DNA from: Streptomyces sp. A0642
Lineage (GTDB): Bacteria > Actinomycetota > Actinomycetes > Streptomycetales > Streptomycetaceae
Reading direction: 5' to 3'
Length of the DNA stretch: 64,000 bases
Assembly: GCF_004795105.1 (NCBI RefSeq)
Contig: NZ_SSBL01000002.1
Span: forward strand, 496,001 to 560,000
The position numbers and the translations under genes are program-made. Position 1 is the first letter of the stretch; each line of letters starts with the position of its first letter. Below are positions 23,920 to 32,984 of the stretch, piece after piece. The notes below the pieces were generated by a model. The model was not told the origin of the DNA. It saw only the letters and a program-made list of their open reading frames with translations, and did not search any database.

Positions 23920-26900
23920 ATGCCCAGCCTGCCGCCGCCGCGCACCACCGAGCTCTACTACGCCGGTGCGTGGCACGACATCAGCGGCGACATGCGGGAG
24001 GGCACCCCGGTCAAGATCAGCCGTGGTGCCGCCGCGCTCGGGCGGCGCGCCGACCCGACCGCGGCCACGGCCACGCTCGACAACCGGTCGGGCGACTACA
24101 GCCCCCGCAACCCTCTCTCCGACCTGTTCGGGAAGATCGGCCGCAACACGCCGTGGCGGTTCTCCGTGGACGCCGGCGGCCCGCGGCTGGACCTGGCCAG
24201 CACCGCGTACACCCTGTCCACGCCGGACGCGGCCAGCCTCGACATCCTCGGAGACCTGGACGTCCGTATCGACGTCGCTCCCACCACGTGGACCAGCGGG
24301 CAGATGCTCGTCAATCGGTACGCGGTGGGCGGCAACCTCGCCTGGTCGCTGATGCTCGCCCCCGACGGGCACCTGATTCTCAACTGGTCCGCGACCGGGC
24401 TGTCCGGAACCACCTGGGCGCGATCCACGGCCCCGGTCCCCGGCAACAGACGCCACCAGCTGCGGGTCACGCTCGACGTCAACAACGGAGCCTCCGGCAG
24501 CACCACGACGTTCTATGTGGGGGCGGGGCACGGCGGCTGGGTGCAGCTCGGTGACCCGGTCGTGCGCGCCGGCACGACGTCGATCTACAACGCCACCGCA
24601 CCCCTGCACATCGGCGACCCCGTCGCCATCGCGGTGACCCCGGACGGTTCTCCGCTGGGGCGTCTGGTTGGCAGCGTGTACGGGGTGCAGGTCTACGCGG
24701 GCATCAGCGGCGAGCTGCGCGTGGACGTCGCCCCCGAGACGCAAGCCGCGGCCGGGGCGTCCTCATTCGTGGACGGGACAGGGCGGGTGTGGACGCTCAC
24801 CGGGGGCGCGGCCCTGTCCAACCGGCACGTCCGGATGGAGGGCGAGGTCCCGGCCTGGCCGCCGTCGCGCGACCTGTCCGGTGCAGACCGCACCGTGCAG
24901 ATCGCACCGGCCGGGATCATGCGCCGCCTCGGCTCCGGCAACCGGCCGCTCGACAGCGCCCTGCGCCGGTTCATCATCGGCAACAGCCCGGTGGAGTGCT
25001 GGCCCCTCACAGACGGGGAGCAGGCCACCCAGGGCGCGCCCCTGCTCGGCTCCCCGCCCCTCGCGTCGATCGGGGTGTTCGCCCCGGAGTGGGGGAAGGG
25101 CAGCGTTGCCTCATGGATCGAGCCGACGGCGCACTGCGCCGAGCAGACCTACGGCATCCTCACGGCCCGGCCCCGCGCACTGGGCGCGTCAGCCAACTGG
25201 TCAGTGGATTTCGTCCGCTCCGGCACGGGCCTGAGCGAGGAATTCACGGTGATCGACAACGGGAAGGGCAGCGACAGCGATCCCCAGACCGAGTGGCACC
25301 TGTTCCTCACGGCCCCGCTGAACAGCATCCGGATTTTTCGGCACGTCCGGACTACGGATGCGAAATCAGTGTCGCTGCTGGCCGACATTCCAGCCCCAGG
25401 CATCTACGACAAGGCCCCCCACCACGTCCGGCTGACGGCCGCGATCGTCGGCAGCAACGTGGCGTGGACCATCTACGTCGACGGCGACTCGGTGGGGACC
25501 GGGACGGTGGCCGGCACCAGCCGCGCCGTCAACCGGGTCGACCTCGGCTGGGACCTGGTCGACAGCGGCTCATCACCTGAACTGTCGCTCGGATACCTCA
25601 CCTGCTGGGGCGCCACGGCACCCTCCGCAGCAGACGTGTACGCCGCCATGATGGGGTTCCCCGGGGAGACCGCGGCGGCGCGCATGCTGCGCCTCTCCGA
25701 GGAGAACGGAGTCCCCGCCTCGCTGGTCGGCGTGGTCGACGCGTCGGAGCCGCTCGGCGTCCAGGAGCCCCAGCGGTACCTGGAGGCCCTGGACACGATC
25801 GCCGCCTCCGACCTCGGGATGGTGCTGGAACAGCGGGACGCCAGGGCGCTCATCTACCGGCCCCGGCCCACCCTCTACAACCAGGTCCCGACGCTCGTCC
25901 TCGATTTCGCGAACGGGGAGATCAGCGCCCCGTTCGCGCCGATCGACGACGACAAACTCACCGAGAACGACGTCACCGTGTCACGAAAGGGCGGGGCATC
26001 CGCCACCGCGGTGCGCACCGACGGGCCGCTGTCCGTGGACGCGATCGGCCGATACGACGTCGCCCCCGACGTCTCGCTCGCCACCGACGCGCAGACCGTC
26101 CAGCAGGCGTACTGGCGGATGTACGTCGGCACGTTCGACGGGCTGCGCTACGCCAAGATCACGATCAACCTCGCGAACGCACGCGCCTACGCCAAGGTGA
26201 ACGAGGCCCTGGCCGTGGACGTCGGCGACCTGATCCGCCTGCAGCACCTGCCTGCGGACCAGCAGCCCGGAGACGTCGACCTGATCGTCACCGGGTACGA
26301 GGAAGAGGTAGGCGCCACGGCGTGGACGATCACGTACACGTGCGTGCCCGGGGAGCCCTGGACCGTCGGCATCGCCGGGGACCCCATCCTCGGGAAGGCT
26401 GACACATCGGGCTCCGTCCTGGCGTCCTCGGCCTCGGCCACCGCAACCACGCTGTCGGTCACCACCACGGCCGGCCCGCGCTGGGTCACCGGCGCTCCCA
26501 ACAGCGCCACCGACCCAGGGTTCGAGCAGGGCACCGGAACGTGGGCGTGCACGCGCGGGGCATCCATCGGCGTCGTCTCGTGGGAGCGGCGCACCGTGCA
26601 CTCCGGAACCGGCGCCGCACGCATCACCCGAGTGCACCCGACGGACACCGGCACGATGAACATGAACGACTCCGTGAACGGCCTCGTCCCTGCCGCGGCT
26701 GGGCAGGTCTGGCGCGGCTCCGCATGGGTACTCAGCGGGGGCGCGACCGCCAACGCGATGCGAGCGGCCGTGATCTGGCGGGACAGCGTTGGTGTGGAGA
26801 CCAACATTTCCGGCACCGGGGTGAGCCTCAAAGCAGGTGACGGGTGGGCGCAGGTGACCGTGACGGCCACGGCCCCCGCGGGCACCGCGTCCGTCCGTCT

Positions 26901-27174
26901 GCTCATCGAGGGCCGGTCCGCGTGGACGGTCGGTGAGTGGTGGGTGGCCGACGATGTGCGCCTGGCCCGTACCGACAACCTCGTCGGCACGGACATGGAC
27001 ACCGAGTTCCCATTCGACGTGACGGTGGGCGGCGAGATCGTTCGGGTCCACGGCATCAGCGGCACCGGCAACTCGCAGACCTTCTACGTCAACCGGTCCG
27101 TCAACGGCATCGTCAAGGCCTTGGCCTCGGGCACGCCGCTGTCCCTCACCCATCCGATGCGCGCAGCCCTGTAG
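23920..27174 (+). CDS. Large minor tail protein with carbohydrate-binding-like domains
   Basis: A 1084-residue protein. Residues about 90-250 read like a LamG/jelly-roll domain (DVRIDVAPTTWTSGQMLVNR) and residues about 430-560 hold a second one (YIVDGDS-like strand with AWTIYVDGDSVGTG). Residues about 860-1015 resemble a carbohydrate-binding module (DPGFEQGTGTWACTRG, HSGTGAARITR). The rest looks like the distal tail hub or fibre. It likely contacts cell-wall sugars of the host. This single gene replaces the separate Dit and Tal genes expected here, or carries their parts. Confidence 0.8.
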   Translation: MPSLPPPRTTELYYAGAWHDISGDMREGTPVKISRGAAALGRRADPTAATATLDNRSGDYSPRNPLSDLFGKIGRNTPWRFSVDAGGPRLDLASTAYTLSTPDAASLDILGDLDVRIDVAPTTWTSGQMLVNRYAVGGNLAWSLMLAPDGHLILNWSATGLSGTTWARSTAPVPGNRRHQLRVTLDVNNGASGSTTTFYVGAGHGGWVQLGDPVVRAGTTSIYNATAPLHIGDPVAIAVTPDGSPLGRLVGSVYGVQVYAGISGELRVDVAPETQAAAGASSFVDGTGRVWTLTGGAALSNRHVRMEGEVPAWPPSRDLSGADRTVQIAPAGIMRRLGSGNRPLDSALRRFIIGNSPVECWPLTDGEQATQGAPLLGSPPLASIGVFAPEWGKGSVASWIEPTAHCAEQTYGILTARPRALGASANWSVDFVRSGTGLSEEFTVIDNGKGSDSDPQTEWHLFLTAPLNSIRIFRHVRTTDAKSVSLLADIPAPGIYDKAPHHVRLTAAIVGSNVAWTIYVDGDSVGTGTVAGTSRAVNRVDLGWDLVDSGSSPELSLGYLTCWGATAPSAADVYAAMMGFPGETAAARMLRLSEENGVPASLVGVVDASEPLGVQEPQRYLEALDTIAASDLGMVLEQRDARALIYRPRPTLYNQVPTLVLDFANGEISAPFAPIDDDKLTENDVTVSRKGGASATAVRTDGPLSVDAIGRYDVAPDVSLATDAQTVQQAYWRMYVGTFDGLRYAKITINLANARAYAKVNEALAVDVGDLIRLQHLPADQQPGDVDLIVTGYEEEVGATAWTITYTCVPGEPWTVGIAGDPILGKADTSGSVLASSASATATTLSVTTTAGPRWVTGAPNSATDPGFEQGTGTWACTRGASIGVVSWERRTVHSGTGAARITRVHPTDTGTMNMNDSVNGLVPAAAGQVWRGSAWVLSGGATANAMRAAVIWRDSVGVETNISGTGVSLKAGDGWAQVTVTATAPAGTASVRLLIEGRSAWTVGEWWVADDVRLARTDNLVGTDMDTEFPFDVTVGGEIVRVHGISGTGNSQTFYVNRSVNGIVKALASGTPLSLTHPMRAAL

Positions 27175-27183
27175 GAGGCCCCT

Positions 27184-27642
27184 ATGCCCGTCTACGCTGG
27201 CCAATCCGTCAGCGCCCGAATGCTCAACCGCCTCCGGCCCGAACCGATTTCAGCAGCCGGGACGGCTGACCTCACCGTCACGGGGACCACAACCCTGATC
27301 CCCGGTTGCGAGATCACCCTCACCGTCGAGACCGCCGGGGCCCGCATCATCGCGGACGGTTCGGTGAATTTCCTCAACGGCGCGACCGCGCTGACCGCGT
27401 CATCCTTCTGCAGCGCGCAGCTGGTGCTCGACGGCGCCACGATCCCGACGTTCGCCCGGTGGGGCGACGTCGCGGCAGGCAGCCAGGGAACCCCCTCGAA
27501 ACAGTGGGACATCCCCGGGCTGAGCGCGGGCAGCCACACACTCCGGCTGGCCGCCGCCCGCACCTCTGCCGGCACCGGCACCGTCACCGCCGTCGGCATC
27601 CACTGCCAGCTCCTGGTCTGGCTGTACGAACCAGTCGTCTGA
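27184..27642 (+). CDS. Minor tail protein
   Basis: A 152-residue beta-rich protein. It opens with MPVYAGQSVSARMLNRLRP, a short anchor often seen at the start of actinophage minor tail proteins, followed by a C1q/TNF-like sandwich pattern (VNFLNGATALTASSFCSAQL, GSHTLRLAAARTSAG). Probably a distal tail or fibre component, co-transcribed with the large tail protein 9 bp upstream. Confidence 0.7.
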   Translation: MPVYAGQSVSARMLNRLRPEPISAAGTADLTVTGTTTLIPGCEITLTVETAGARIIADGSVNFLNGATALTASSFCSAQLVLDGATIPTFARWGDVAAGSQGTPSKQWDIPGLSAGSHTLRLAAARTSAGTGTVTAVGIHCQLLVWLYEPVV

Positions 27643-27701
27643 CCCTTCCCACCCCCGCCCCGCGCCGACCGGCCCGGGGCATCGTCATGTCTGGAGACCT
27701 C

Positions 27702-28016
27702 ATGGCCCAGCAACAGCCGTCCGTCGGACGGATCGTTCTCTACACGCTCAACGAGCAGGAGGCGGCTGACATCAACCACCGCCGCCGGGACTTCCACGAG
27801 AGCCGCAGCGCCGACCAGCACACCGGGTTCGTCGGCCACGTCGGCAACCACGCGACCGCGGGCGACGTGTACCCGGCGATCGTCGTACGCGTCTGGGACG
27901 AGAGCACGGTCACGTGCAACCTCCGCGTCCTCCTGGACGGCACGGACACCTACTGGGCCACCTCGCGCGAACAGGGCACCGGGCCCTCGCAGTGGCACTG
28001 GCCGGAGCGCGTCTGA
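27702..28016 (+). CDS. Hypothetical protein between tail and lysis genes
   Basis: A 104-residue protein. I chose ATG 27702 because GGAG lies eight bases upstream; an in-frame ATG at 27687 is less well placed. The core (VGRIVLYTLNEQEAADINHR, then YPAIVVRVWDE and VLLDGTDTYW) suggests a small SH3-like barrel. It overlaps the amidase start (TGATG). Streptomyces phages often carry a gene of this kind here; function unknown. Confidence 0.65.
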   Translation: MAQQQPSVGRIVLYTLNEQEAADINHRRRDFHESRSADQHTGFVGHVGNHATAGDVYPAIVVRVWDESTVTCNLRVLLDGTDTYWATSREQGTGPSQWHWPERV

Positions 28017-28921
28017 TGGCCGCCCCTATGTCTGCTGCCGTCGTACTGGCGGCCCTGCGCGCGGAGGGTCTGCGCGTCGTCGAGGTGGCCGACTGGCGCA
28101 CCCACAACCGCAACCACAAGGGAGCCTGGGGTCCGGTCAACGGGGTGATGATCCACCACACCGTGACGCGGGGCACCGCCCACACAGTCGCCCTGTGCAG
28201 GGACGGACACAGCGACCTGCCCGGGCCGCTCTGCCACGGCGTCATCGCGAAGGACGGCACGGTCTACCTCGTCGGCTGGGGCCGCGCGAACCATGCCGGC
28301 CTCGGCGACGACGACGTGCTCCAGGCCGTCCTCGACGAGAAGCCACTGCCTGCCGACAACGAGGCCAACACCGACGGCAACCGGCACTTCTACGGGTTCG
28401 AGTGCGAGAACCTCGGCGACGGCGAGGACCCCTGGCCAGAGGCTCAGCTCGAGGCGATCGAGCGGGCCGCGGCCGCGATCTGCCGGCATCACGGCTGGGA
28501 CGACCGCTCGGTCATCGGCCACCTCGAGTGGCAGCCCGGCAAGGTCGACCCGCGCGGCTTCACGATGCCGTCCATGCGGGCCCGGATCCATGACCGCCTC
28601 GCCCACCCCCCGAACTGGGACCCAAGTTCCGTCACCCCCAACCCCCCGGACCAGGAGATCGACATGGACCCGATCGACGTATGGAAGTACCGCAGCCAGT
28701 CCGCGAAGGCCGCCGCCGCGAAGCAGGGCAAGACCATCCCTGACGCCTACGGGTACCTCGTCGCCACGCACACCGCGACCGTGGCGAACGCGGCCGCGAT
28801 CAAGACGCTGGCCGGCCTCGTCGGCAAGGGCGTCGACACCGCGGCGGTCGTCGCCGCCGTTGAGCGGGCCATCGAGGCCGCCGTCATCGACGTCAACATC
28901 ACCACCACCCCGGAGGCCTGA
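28016..28921 (+). CDS. Endolysin: N-acetylmuramoyl-L-alanine amidase
   Basis: A 301-residue lysis enzyme. Residues about 20-200 are an Amidase_2/PGRP domain: the zinc site is formed by the His pair in VMIHHT (47-48), His169 in GHLEWQPGK and Asp178, with Lys176 near the active site. It cleaves the amide bond between MurNAc and the stem peptide. The C-terminal 90 residues are a helical, Ala-rich tail, possibly the cell-wall targeting or oligomerisation part. No signal peptide, so it needs the holin next door. Confidence 0.92.
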   Translation: MAAPMSAAVVLAALRAEGLRVVEVADWRTHNRNHKGAWGPVNGVMIHHTVTRGTAHTVALCRDGHSDLPGPLCHGVIAKDGTVYLVGWGRANHAGLGDDDVLQAVLDEKPLPADNEANTDGNRHFYGFECENLGDGEDPWPEAQLEAIERAAAAICRHHGWDDRSVIGHLEWQPGKVDPRGFTMPSMRARIHDRLAHPPNWDPSSVTPNPPDQEIDMDPIDVWKYRSQSAKAAAAKQGKTIPDAYGYLVATHTATVANAAAIKTLAGLVGKGVDTAAVVAAVERAIEAAVIDVNITTTPEA

Positions 28922-28924
28922 CCC

Positions 28925-29242
28925 ATGGCCGGACTGTTCATCTCCACCATGCGCACCGCCGTGCCGCTCATCGCGGGGTGGCTGCTGACCCTGGCCGTGC
29001 GCGCTGGCATCGGCATCGACTCGGCGACCGTCACGGCCGCCGTGACCGTCGGCTGCGCGCTCATCTACTACCTGGCGTTCCGGGTGCTCGAGCTCCTGGG
29101 CGAGCGGGCGCCCGGGGCGGTGCTGCAGAACCTGGCTGGGGTGTTCCTCGGGTGGGCGCGGCCGCCGGCCTATCCCACGGTCGAGGCCCTCGAGCCGGTG
29201 GACCCGGGCCCGTACGCGGGTGGCCCGACGCGCCTGCCGTAG
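28925..29242 (+). CDS. Holin-like protein
   Basis: A 105-residue protein with two membrane helices (about 10-30 and 34-56) and a hydrophilic, Pro-rich C-terminal tail, four bases after the amidase stop. Size, topology and position match a class II holin that opens the membrane for the endolysin. Confidence 0.78.
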   Translation: MAGLFISTMRTAVPLIAGWLLTLAVRAGIGIDSATVTAAVTVGCALIYYLAFRVLELLGERAPGAVLQNLAGVFLGWARPPAYPTVEALEPVDPGPYAGGPTRLP

Positions 29243-29298
29243 CGGTCGGCGTGACCGGCTAGCACCACCGCCCCATCAGTACGACCGGAGGTATCCAC

Positions 29299-29631
29299 GT
29301 GGACGCTGCGACGCTCGGCGCGGTCGGTGTCATCGTCGTCGGGCTCGCAACGGCCGCAGGCGCCTGGATCGGGAAGCGGGGCGAGAACCGGATCGCGCAG
29401 TCCGGTGCCGTGCTCGGCGGGTACTCCTCGCTCGTCGACAACCTGCAAGAGGAGCGGGACAAGGTGCGGGCGCAACTGGCCGAGAACGAGGTACGTCTCG
29501 CGGCGGCGTACGCCGAGCTCGCAGGTGAGCGGGCAGGGACGGCCGACCTGCTCCGGCAGATCACCGAACTCACTACTGAGAATGCCCGGTTGCATGCCCG
29601 CATTGCCGAGCTGGGAGGGACCCCGTTGTGA
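29299..29631 (+). CDS. One-TM coiled-coil protein of the lysis region
   Basis: A 110-residue protein starting with GTG. One hydrophobic helix (residues about 4-24) is followed by a basic hinge (KRGENR) and about 70 residues of heptad-rich coiled coil ([20 protein letters not shown]). Topology resembles a second holin, an antiholin or a spanin-like protein. Its stop overlaps the next start. Confidence 0.65.
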   Translation: MDAATLGAVGVIVVGLATAAGAWIGKRGENRIAQSGAVLGGYSSLVDNLQEERDKVRAQLAENEVRLAAAYAELAGERAGTADLLRQITELTTENARLHARIAELGGTPL

Positions 29632-30326
29632 CGCACCGCAGTCCGAATGTTCTCGCGCGCCGGTGGCGGTCGTTCGCCCTGGCCGCCGTTCTGCTGGTGC
29701 TGTCCGGGGCGGTGCTCCTGGTGTGGCTGCGTATCGATGCCGAGGCGCAACGGACCCAGTCGGTGGCGGCGGAGGCGGACCGCCGGGGCGATGCGGTGAG
29801 CACGCTGGCCGGAGACGTACGAAAGTTGCGCGCGCAGATCCAGGCCGATGGCGGGACGCCGGCAGCACCGGATCCGTCGCGGGCGGTTGAGGACCTGCCC
29901 GACCGGGCCGAGGTCCCCGTCCCTATCCCCGGGCCGCCTGGTCCTCGAGGAGAGCGGGGCGAGCGCGGTGCGGCCGGTGCCACACCCACCCCGGTACCGG
30001 GCCCGTCCGGCGCGGCCGGCCGCGCCGGTTCGGACTCGACTGTGCCGGGGCCGCCCGGCGCTGACTCGACTGTGCCCGGGCCCGCCGGTCCACCAGGCCC
30101 GGCCGGACCACCCGGCCCCGCAGGCAAGGACGGCACGGACGGCACCGACGGGGAGGACGGGGCCGACGGGGTCGACGGACGTCCCGGCCAGACGTGCCCT
30201 GACGGGTACTCGCTCCAACCGCCGCCGGATGATCCCGATGCACTGGTCTGCCGGCGCGACAGCGCGCCTACCACGCCGAGCCCGACGCCGACCGCCTTCG
30301 CGCTGCTCGACCGCCGCCGCTACTGA
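29628..30326 (+). CDS. Membrane-anchored collagen-like protein
   Basis: A 232-residue protein starting with GTG, overlapping the coiled-coil gene by 4 bp. A membrane helix (residues about 17-35) is followed by a short coiled coil and then, from about residue 105 to 182, Gly-X-Y triplets rich in Pro ([32 protein letters not shown]) that would form a collagen triple helix. The end has CPDG and VCRR cysteines. Placed in the lysis operon, it could alter the host surface or act as a virion-associated stalk. Confidence 0.82.
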   Translation: MTHRSPNVLARRWRSFALAAVLLVLSGAVLLVWLRIDAEAQRTQSVAAEADRRGDAVSTLAGDVRKLRAQIQADGGTPAAPDPSRAVEDLPDRAEVPVPIPGPPGPRGERGERGAAGATPTPVPGPSGAAGRAGSDSTVPGPPGADSTVPGPAGPPGPAGPPGPAGKDGTDGTDGEDGADGVDGRPGQTCPDGYSLQPPPDDPDALVCRRDSAPTTPSPTPTAFALLDRRRY

Positions 30327-30333
30327 CGACCAC

Positions 30334-30367
30334 GCCCCCTGTCTGGCCTATGGGCCGGACGGGGGGC
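30334..30367. terminator. Terminator of the late operon
   Basis: An imperfect GC-rich hairpin (GCCCCC at 30334-30339 pairing with GGGGGC at 30362-30367, with inner GGCC pairing) followed by TTTCG. It ends the rightward late operon and overlaps the end of the leftward flavoprotein gene, so it probably works both ways. Confidence 0.65.
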
Positions 30368-30893
30368 GCTTTCGCATGTCGTCCACCGCATCGAGGGCGA
30401 GGTGCCAGGGGTAGGGGCGCCGCTCGCCTGGCTGGTTCGGCTCGAATCCACCGTGTCCGTACAGCACGCTGACCCCCATGCCCCGGAGCTCGGCGATGCT
30501 CCGGTCGAGGGCGCGGTGCTGTGCGTAGGCGGCGTTCACACAAGGCATCGTGACAAGCGGGATCCCCTTCCCGATCGCCTCGGCCGCGAAGCCCACCACG
30601 AACGAGCTCGTCAGTCCAAGCGCCCACGAATTGAGCGAGTTGAAGGTGGCCGGCGCGAACAGCGCCATGTCTGCGCGGGGCCATACGTCCGCCGCCCCTG
30701 GTGCCTTGTACTCGGACCGGACCGGATGCCTGGTCAGATGCTCCAGCTCCGGCAGCTGCGGATCCAGCCATCGCGCGGCCGCCGGGGTGAGGCCGAGGCA
30801 CACGTCGTACCCGCGGGCCTGAGCATCCTCGATCACCGAGGCAACGTCCAGAACGGGTGGGGCGGCGGAGCCGAGCAGGTACAGAGTCGTCAT
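30348..30893 (-). CDS. Flavoprotein of the PPC-decarboxylase/HFCD type
   Basis: A 181-residue protein. MTTLYLLGSAAPP at the N-terminus, MALFAPATFNSLNSWALG with the PAT/N motif, and MPCVNAAY further on are the pattern of FMN-binding HFCD flavoproteins (Dfp, EpiD, UbiX relatives). These decarboxylate or bind small Cys-containing substrates; the true substrate is unknown. I chose ATG 30893, since the long upstream extension is antisense to the divergent regulator. It faces the XRE-TPR gene with a shared 132-bp control region, a pair seen elsewhere in Streptomyces. Within a prophage it is accessory cargo. Confidence 0.78.
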   Translation of the reverse strand: MTTLYLLGSAAPPVLDVASVIEDAQARGYDVCLGLTPAAARWLDPQLPELEHLTRHPVRSEYKAPGAADVWPRADMALFAPATFNSLNSWALGLTSSFVVGFAAEAIGKGIPLVTMPCVNAAYAQHRALDRSIAELRGMGVSVLYGHGGFEPNQPGERRPYPWHLALDAVDDMRKRPPSGP

Positions 30894-30929
30894 GCCGCCA
30901 TCCCACCTGTCGCGCTCCGGACATGCAAC

Positions 30930-30958
30930 CGCCCCCGAACCGGATGGAATCGGGGGCG
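30930..30958. promoter_or_regulatory. Palindrome between divergent flavoprotein and XRE-TPR genes
   Basis: A perfect 9-bp inverted repeat, CGCCCCCGA at 30930-30938 and TCGGGGGCG at 30950-30958, in the middle of the divergent gap. It is a candidate operator for the XRE-TPR regulator on both promoters. Confidence 0.5.
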
Positions 30959-31025
30959 ATGCAGGGTCCTGCGCACAGATGCGCGGGTACCGTTCCAGAT
31001 GACGAGTCAGGAACGAGGTACCAGT

Positions 31026-32204
31026 ATGCCCACACCCGACGCCGGCAGCACAGGCCAACGCATCAAGGAGCAGCGGCGGCTTGCCCGCCTCAGCCAAAGA
31101 GAGCTGGCCGCGCGCATCCCCTACTCCTACAGCCTGCTCAACCAGGTCGAGTGCGGGGCCCGGCCTGCCTCCGACGCTTTCGTGGCCGCAGTGGCCGCCG
31201 CCCTCGGGATCGACATCGCTCACCTCCAGGGACCACCCCACGTGACGGACATGCAGCAGGGTCGCCTCGCCGCCCTGATGAGCCCCATCCGCCAGGCACT
31301 CGATCTGTACGACCTCGACCATGAGCCCCTCGTGGGCGTGCCCGTGGCTACGCTCACAGCCGAGGCCGACCGGATCTGCCAGCAGGTCCGGGCCACGCAC
31401 CTCCGGGCAGCCGCCCGCGATCTCCCCGCGGTCATCTCCGGCCTGACACAGGCAGCCCGTACGGCTCCGAGGATTACGACGTGGCGGGCCCTTGCCTCCA
31501 CGTACCGGACCGCCCACGACATTGCGCTGAAGGTCGGATACCCCGACCTCGCAATCGTGGCCCTGGACCGAATGGGCTGGGCCGCCGAGCGCGCCTCAGA
31601 TCCGTGCCTCGCGGCGATCCGCCAGTACAAGCGGGCGCTCGGCCACGCCGAGTCCGCGCAGGACCTCGGCCGCCGCCTGGTCGAGGCCGGCCACGCCCTC
31701 GTTGCCGACGAGTCCTCGCGGGAGGCGCTGGCCGTCGCCGGGCAGCTACACCTCGGGGCGTCCGCCGTAGCCGCCCGCGCCGGAGACCGTGCCGCCGTCG
31801 ACCGCCACATCGCTGCTGCCCGGGAACTGGCAGGCCGTGTCGGCGGCGAGGCACGCGAGGTGCACTGGCTGTCGTTCGGCCAGATGAATGTGTCCCTGCA
31901 CGAGATGGGCGCCGCGATCACCATGCGGCACTACGACGACGCGCTGCGGCAGGCCCGCGCGATGAAGCTGCCGGCGGCCACGCTGACCTCGCGGCGCGCC
32001 CGCTTCCTCGTCGACCGCGCCACTGTCGAGATGGAGACCGGACACACGGACGCTGCCCTGCGCCATCTCGTCGAGGCGCGGCGTGCAGCGCCGGAGCAGA
32101 CCCGCTATCACCCCCGCACCCGCGAGACGGTTACTGGGCTGCTCCACTCTGCCCGCCGTACGCCGGACACGCTGGGGCATATGGCCGCCTGGATCGGTCT
32201 GTAG
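31026..32204 (+). CDS. XRE-family regulator with TPR-like C-terminus
   Basis: A 392-residue protein. Residues about 10-65 are a Cro/CI-type HTH (IKEQRRLARLSQRELAARI, then YSLLNQVECGAR). The remaining 320 residues are antiparallel helical repeats of TPR type. Streptomyces has many such regulators, often paired with a small accessory gene, and they usually sense a peptide or small ligand. It is divergent to the flavoprotein and probably controls it. The long in-frame extension upstream of 31026 overlaps that gene and was discarded. Confidence 0.82.
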   Translation: MPTPDAGSTGQRIKEQRRLARLSQRELAARIPYSYSLLNQVECGARPASDAFVAAVAAALGIDIAHLQGPPHVTDMQQGRLAALMSPIRQALDLYDLDHEPLVGVPVATLTAEADRICQQVRATHLRAAARDLPAVISGLTQAARTAPRITTWRALASTYRTAHDIALKVGYPDLAIVALDRMGWAAERASDPCLAAIRQYKRALGHAESAQDLGRRLVEAGHALVADESSREALAVAGQLHLGASAVAARAGDRAAVDRHIAAARELAGRVGGEAREVHWLSFGQMNVSLHEMGAAITMRHYDDALRQARAMKLPAATLTSRRARFLVDRATVEMETGHTDAALRHLVEARRAAPEQTRYHPRTRETVTGLLHSARRTPDTLGHMAAWIGL

Positions 32205-32299
32205 GCAGCGCTCACGCGCTCACAAAACTGTGAGCATTGCGCGGCCTGCCGTCCCTCACGCTCGTCGTACCTGATCAGCGACGAGCCGGGGACGACGCC

Positions 32300-32518
32300 A
32301 TGGACGTGAGAGCGAGAGCGCTACCAGCAGTCAGCACTCTGTCGATGCAGCAGCAACGCGGCTGGCGTTGTGTCTGGTGCCGGTATCCGCTACAGGTCGG
32401 GTACGACGTCGACCTCGGCGAGCAGCGCGCGCAGCCGAGGACTGGGGCCGCCTACTCGTGGTTCCCGCGGGCGTGCTCCGAGACTGCCGAGTGCGCGGCC
32501 CGTGAGGCGGGCCGGTGA
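32300..32518 (+). CDS. Small zinc-binding protein
   Basis: A 72-residue protein with CVWC near residue 23 and two further Cys (RACSETAEC), a probable zinc finger. I chose ATG 32300; an upstream in-frame start at 32237 is possible. It overlaps the next gene by 4 bp. Small proteins of this sort commonly sit beside XRE-TPR regulators in Streptomyces; the role is unknown. Confidence 0.6.
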   Translation: MDVRARALPAVSTLSMQQQRGWRCVWCRYPLQVGYDVDLGEQRAQPRTGAAYSWFPRACSETAECAAREAGR

Positions 32519-32775
32519 CCGTGCGATCTGTGATCCGGCACGCGGACTGGACGCTCGGTGTCGACCTAGAGCCCGGCGCGTCGGGCCCGGTGTACGAGCT
32601 GGAGTGCACCACCTGTCTCGACCGGTCGGACGCGGCCGAGGAGCGCACGCCGCCGGAGGGCTGGGCGCTGTCCCACACCGGCCGCAACACGGACCACCGC
32701 GGGTACCGGGCCATCGTCACGTCGTTCTTCCGCGTGACGCCGGCCCCCGGCAATCCGCTGTACGAGGAGGCCTGA
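32515..32775 (+). CDS. Small conserved Streptomyces protein (DUF7848-like)
   Basis: An 86-residue protein starting with GTG in a 4-bp overlap. It is a compact beta-strand domain (YELECTTCLDRSD, WALSHTGRNTDHRGYRAI, FFRVTP) with two Cys and two His that may bind zinc. Proteins of this shape are widespread in Streptomyces near XRE-type regulators. Its stop shares a base with the next ATG. Confidence 0.65.
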   Translation: MTVRSVIRHADWTLGVDLEPGASGPVYELECTTCLDRSDAAEERTPPEGWALSHTGRNTDHRGYRAIVTSFFRVTPAPGNPLYEEA

Positions 32776-32939
32776 TGGCCAACGGACGGATCTCCGGGTA
32801 CTGCTGGGACCGCAACCCGCGCAAGGCCGGGCGCTGCGTCCTGAACGCCGGCCACCGAGGCAACCACTACGACTGGTACGCCCGCCGCTCATGGAACCAG
32901 CCTGGTGCCGAGTGGCCGAACCGCGGTGACGCCCGCTGA
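32775..32939 (+). CDS. Small hypothetical protein
   Basis: A 54-residue protein overlapping the preceding stop by one base (TGATG). It has GYCWDRNPRKAGRCVLNAGH, with two Cys and three His that suggest a small metal site. It is the last gene of the four-gene XRE-TPR run and ends just before a terminator. Confidence 0.55.
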   Translation: MANGRISGYCWDRNPRKAGRCVLNAGHRGNHYDWYARRSWNQPGAEWPNRGDAR

Positions 32940-32942
32940 ACT

Positions 32943-32983
32943 CCTGCCCGCAGCTGCCCCGGAGCCGATCGGCTGCGGGCAGG
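32943..32983. terminator. Bidirectional terminator
   Basis: A perfect 11-bp inverted repeat, CCTGCCCGCAG at 32943-32953 and CTGCGGGCAGG at 32973-32983. It sits between the rightward gene ending at 32939 and the leftward XRE gene ending at 32985 and can serve both. Confidence 0.75.
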
Positions 32984-32984
32984 G

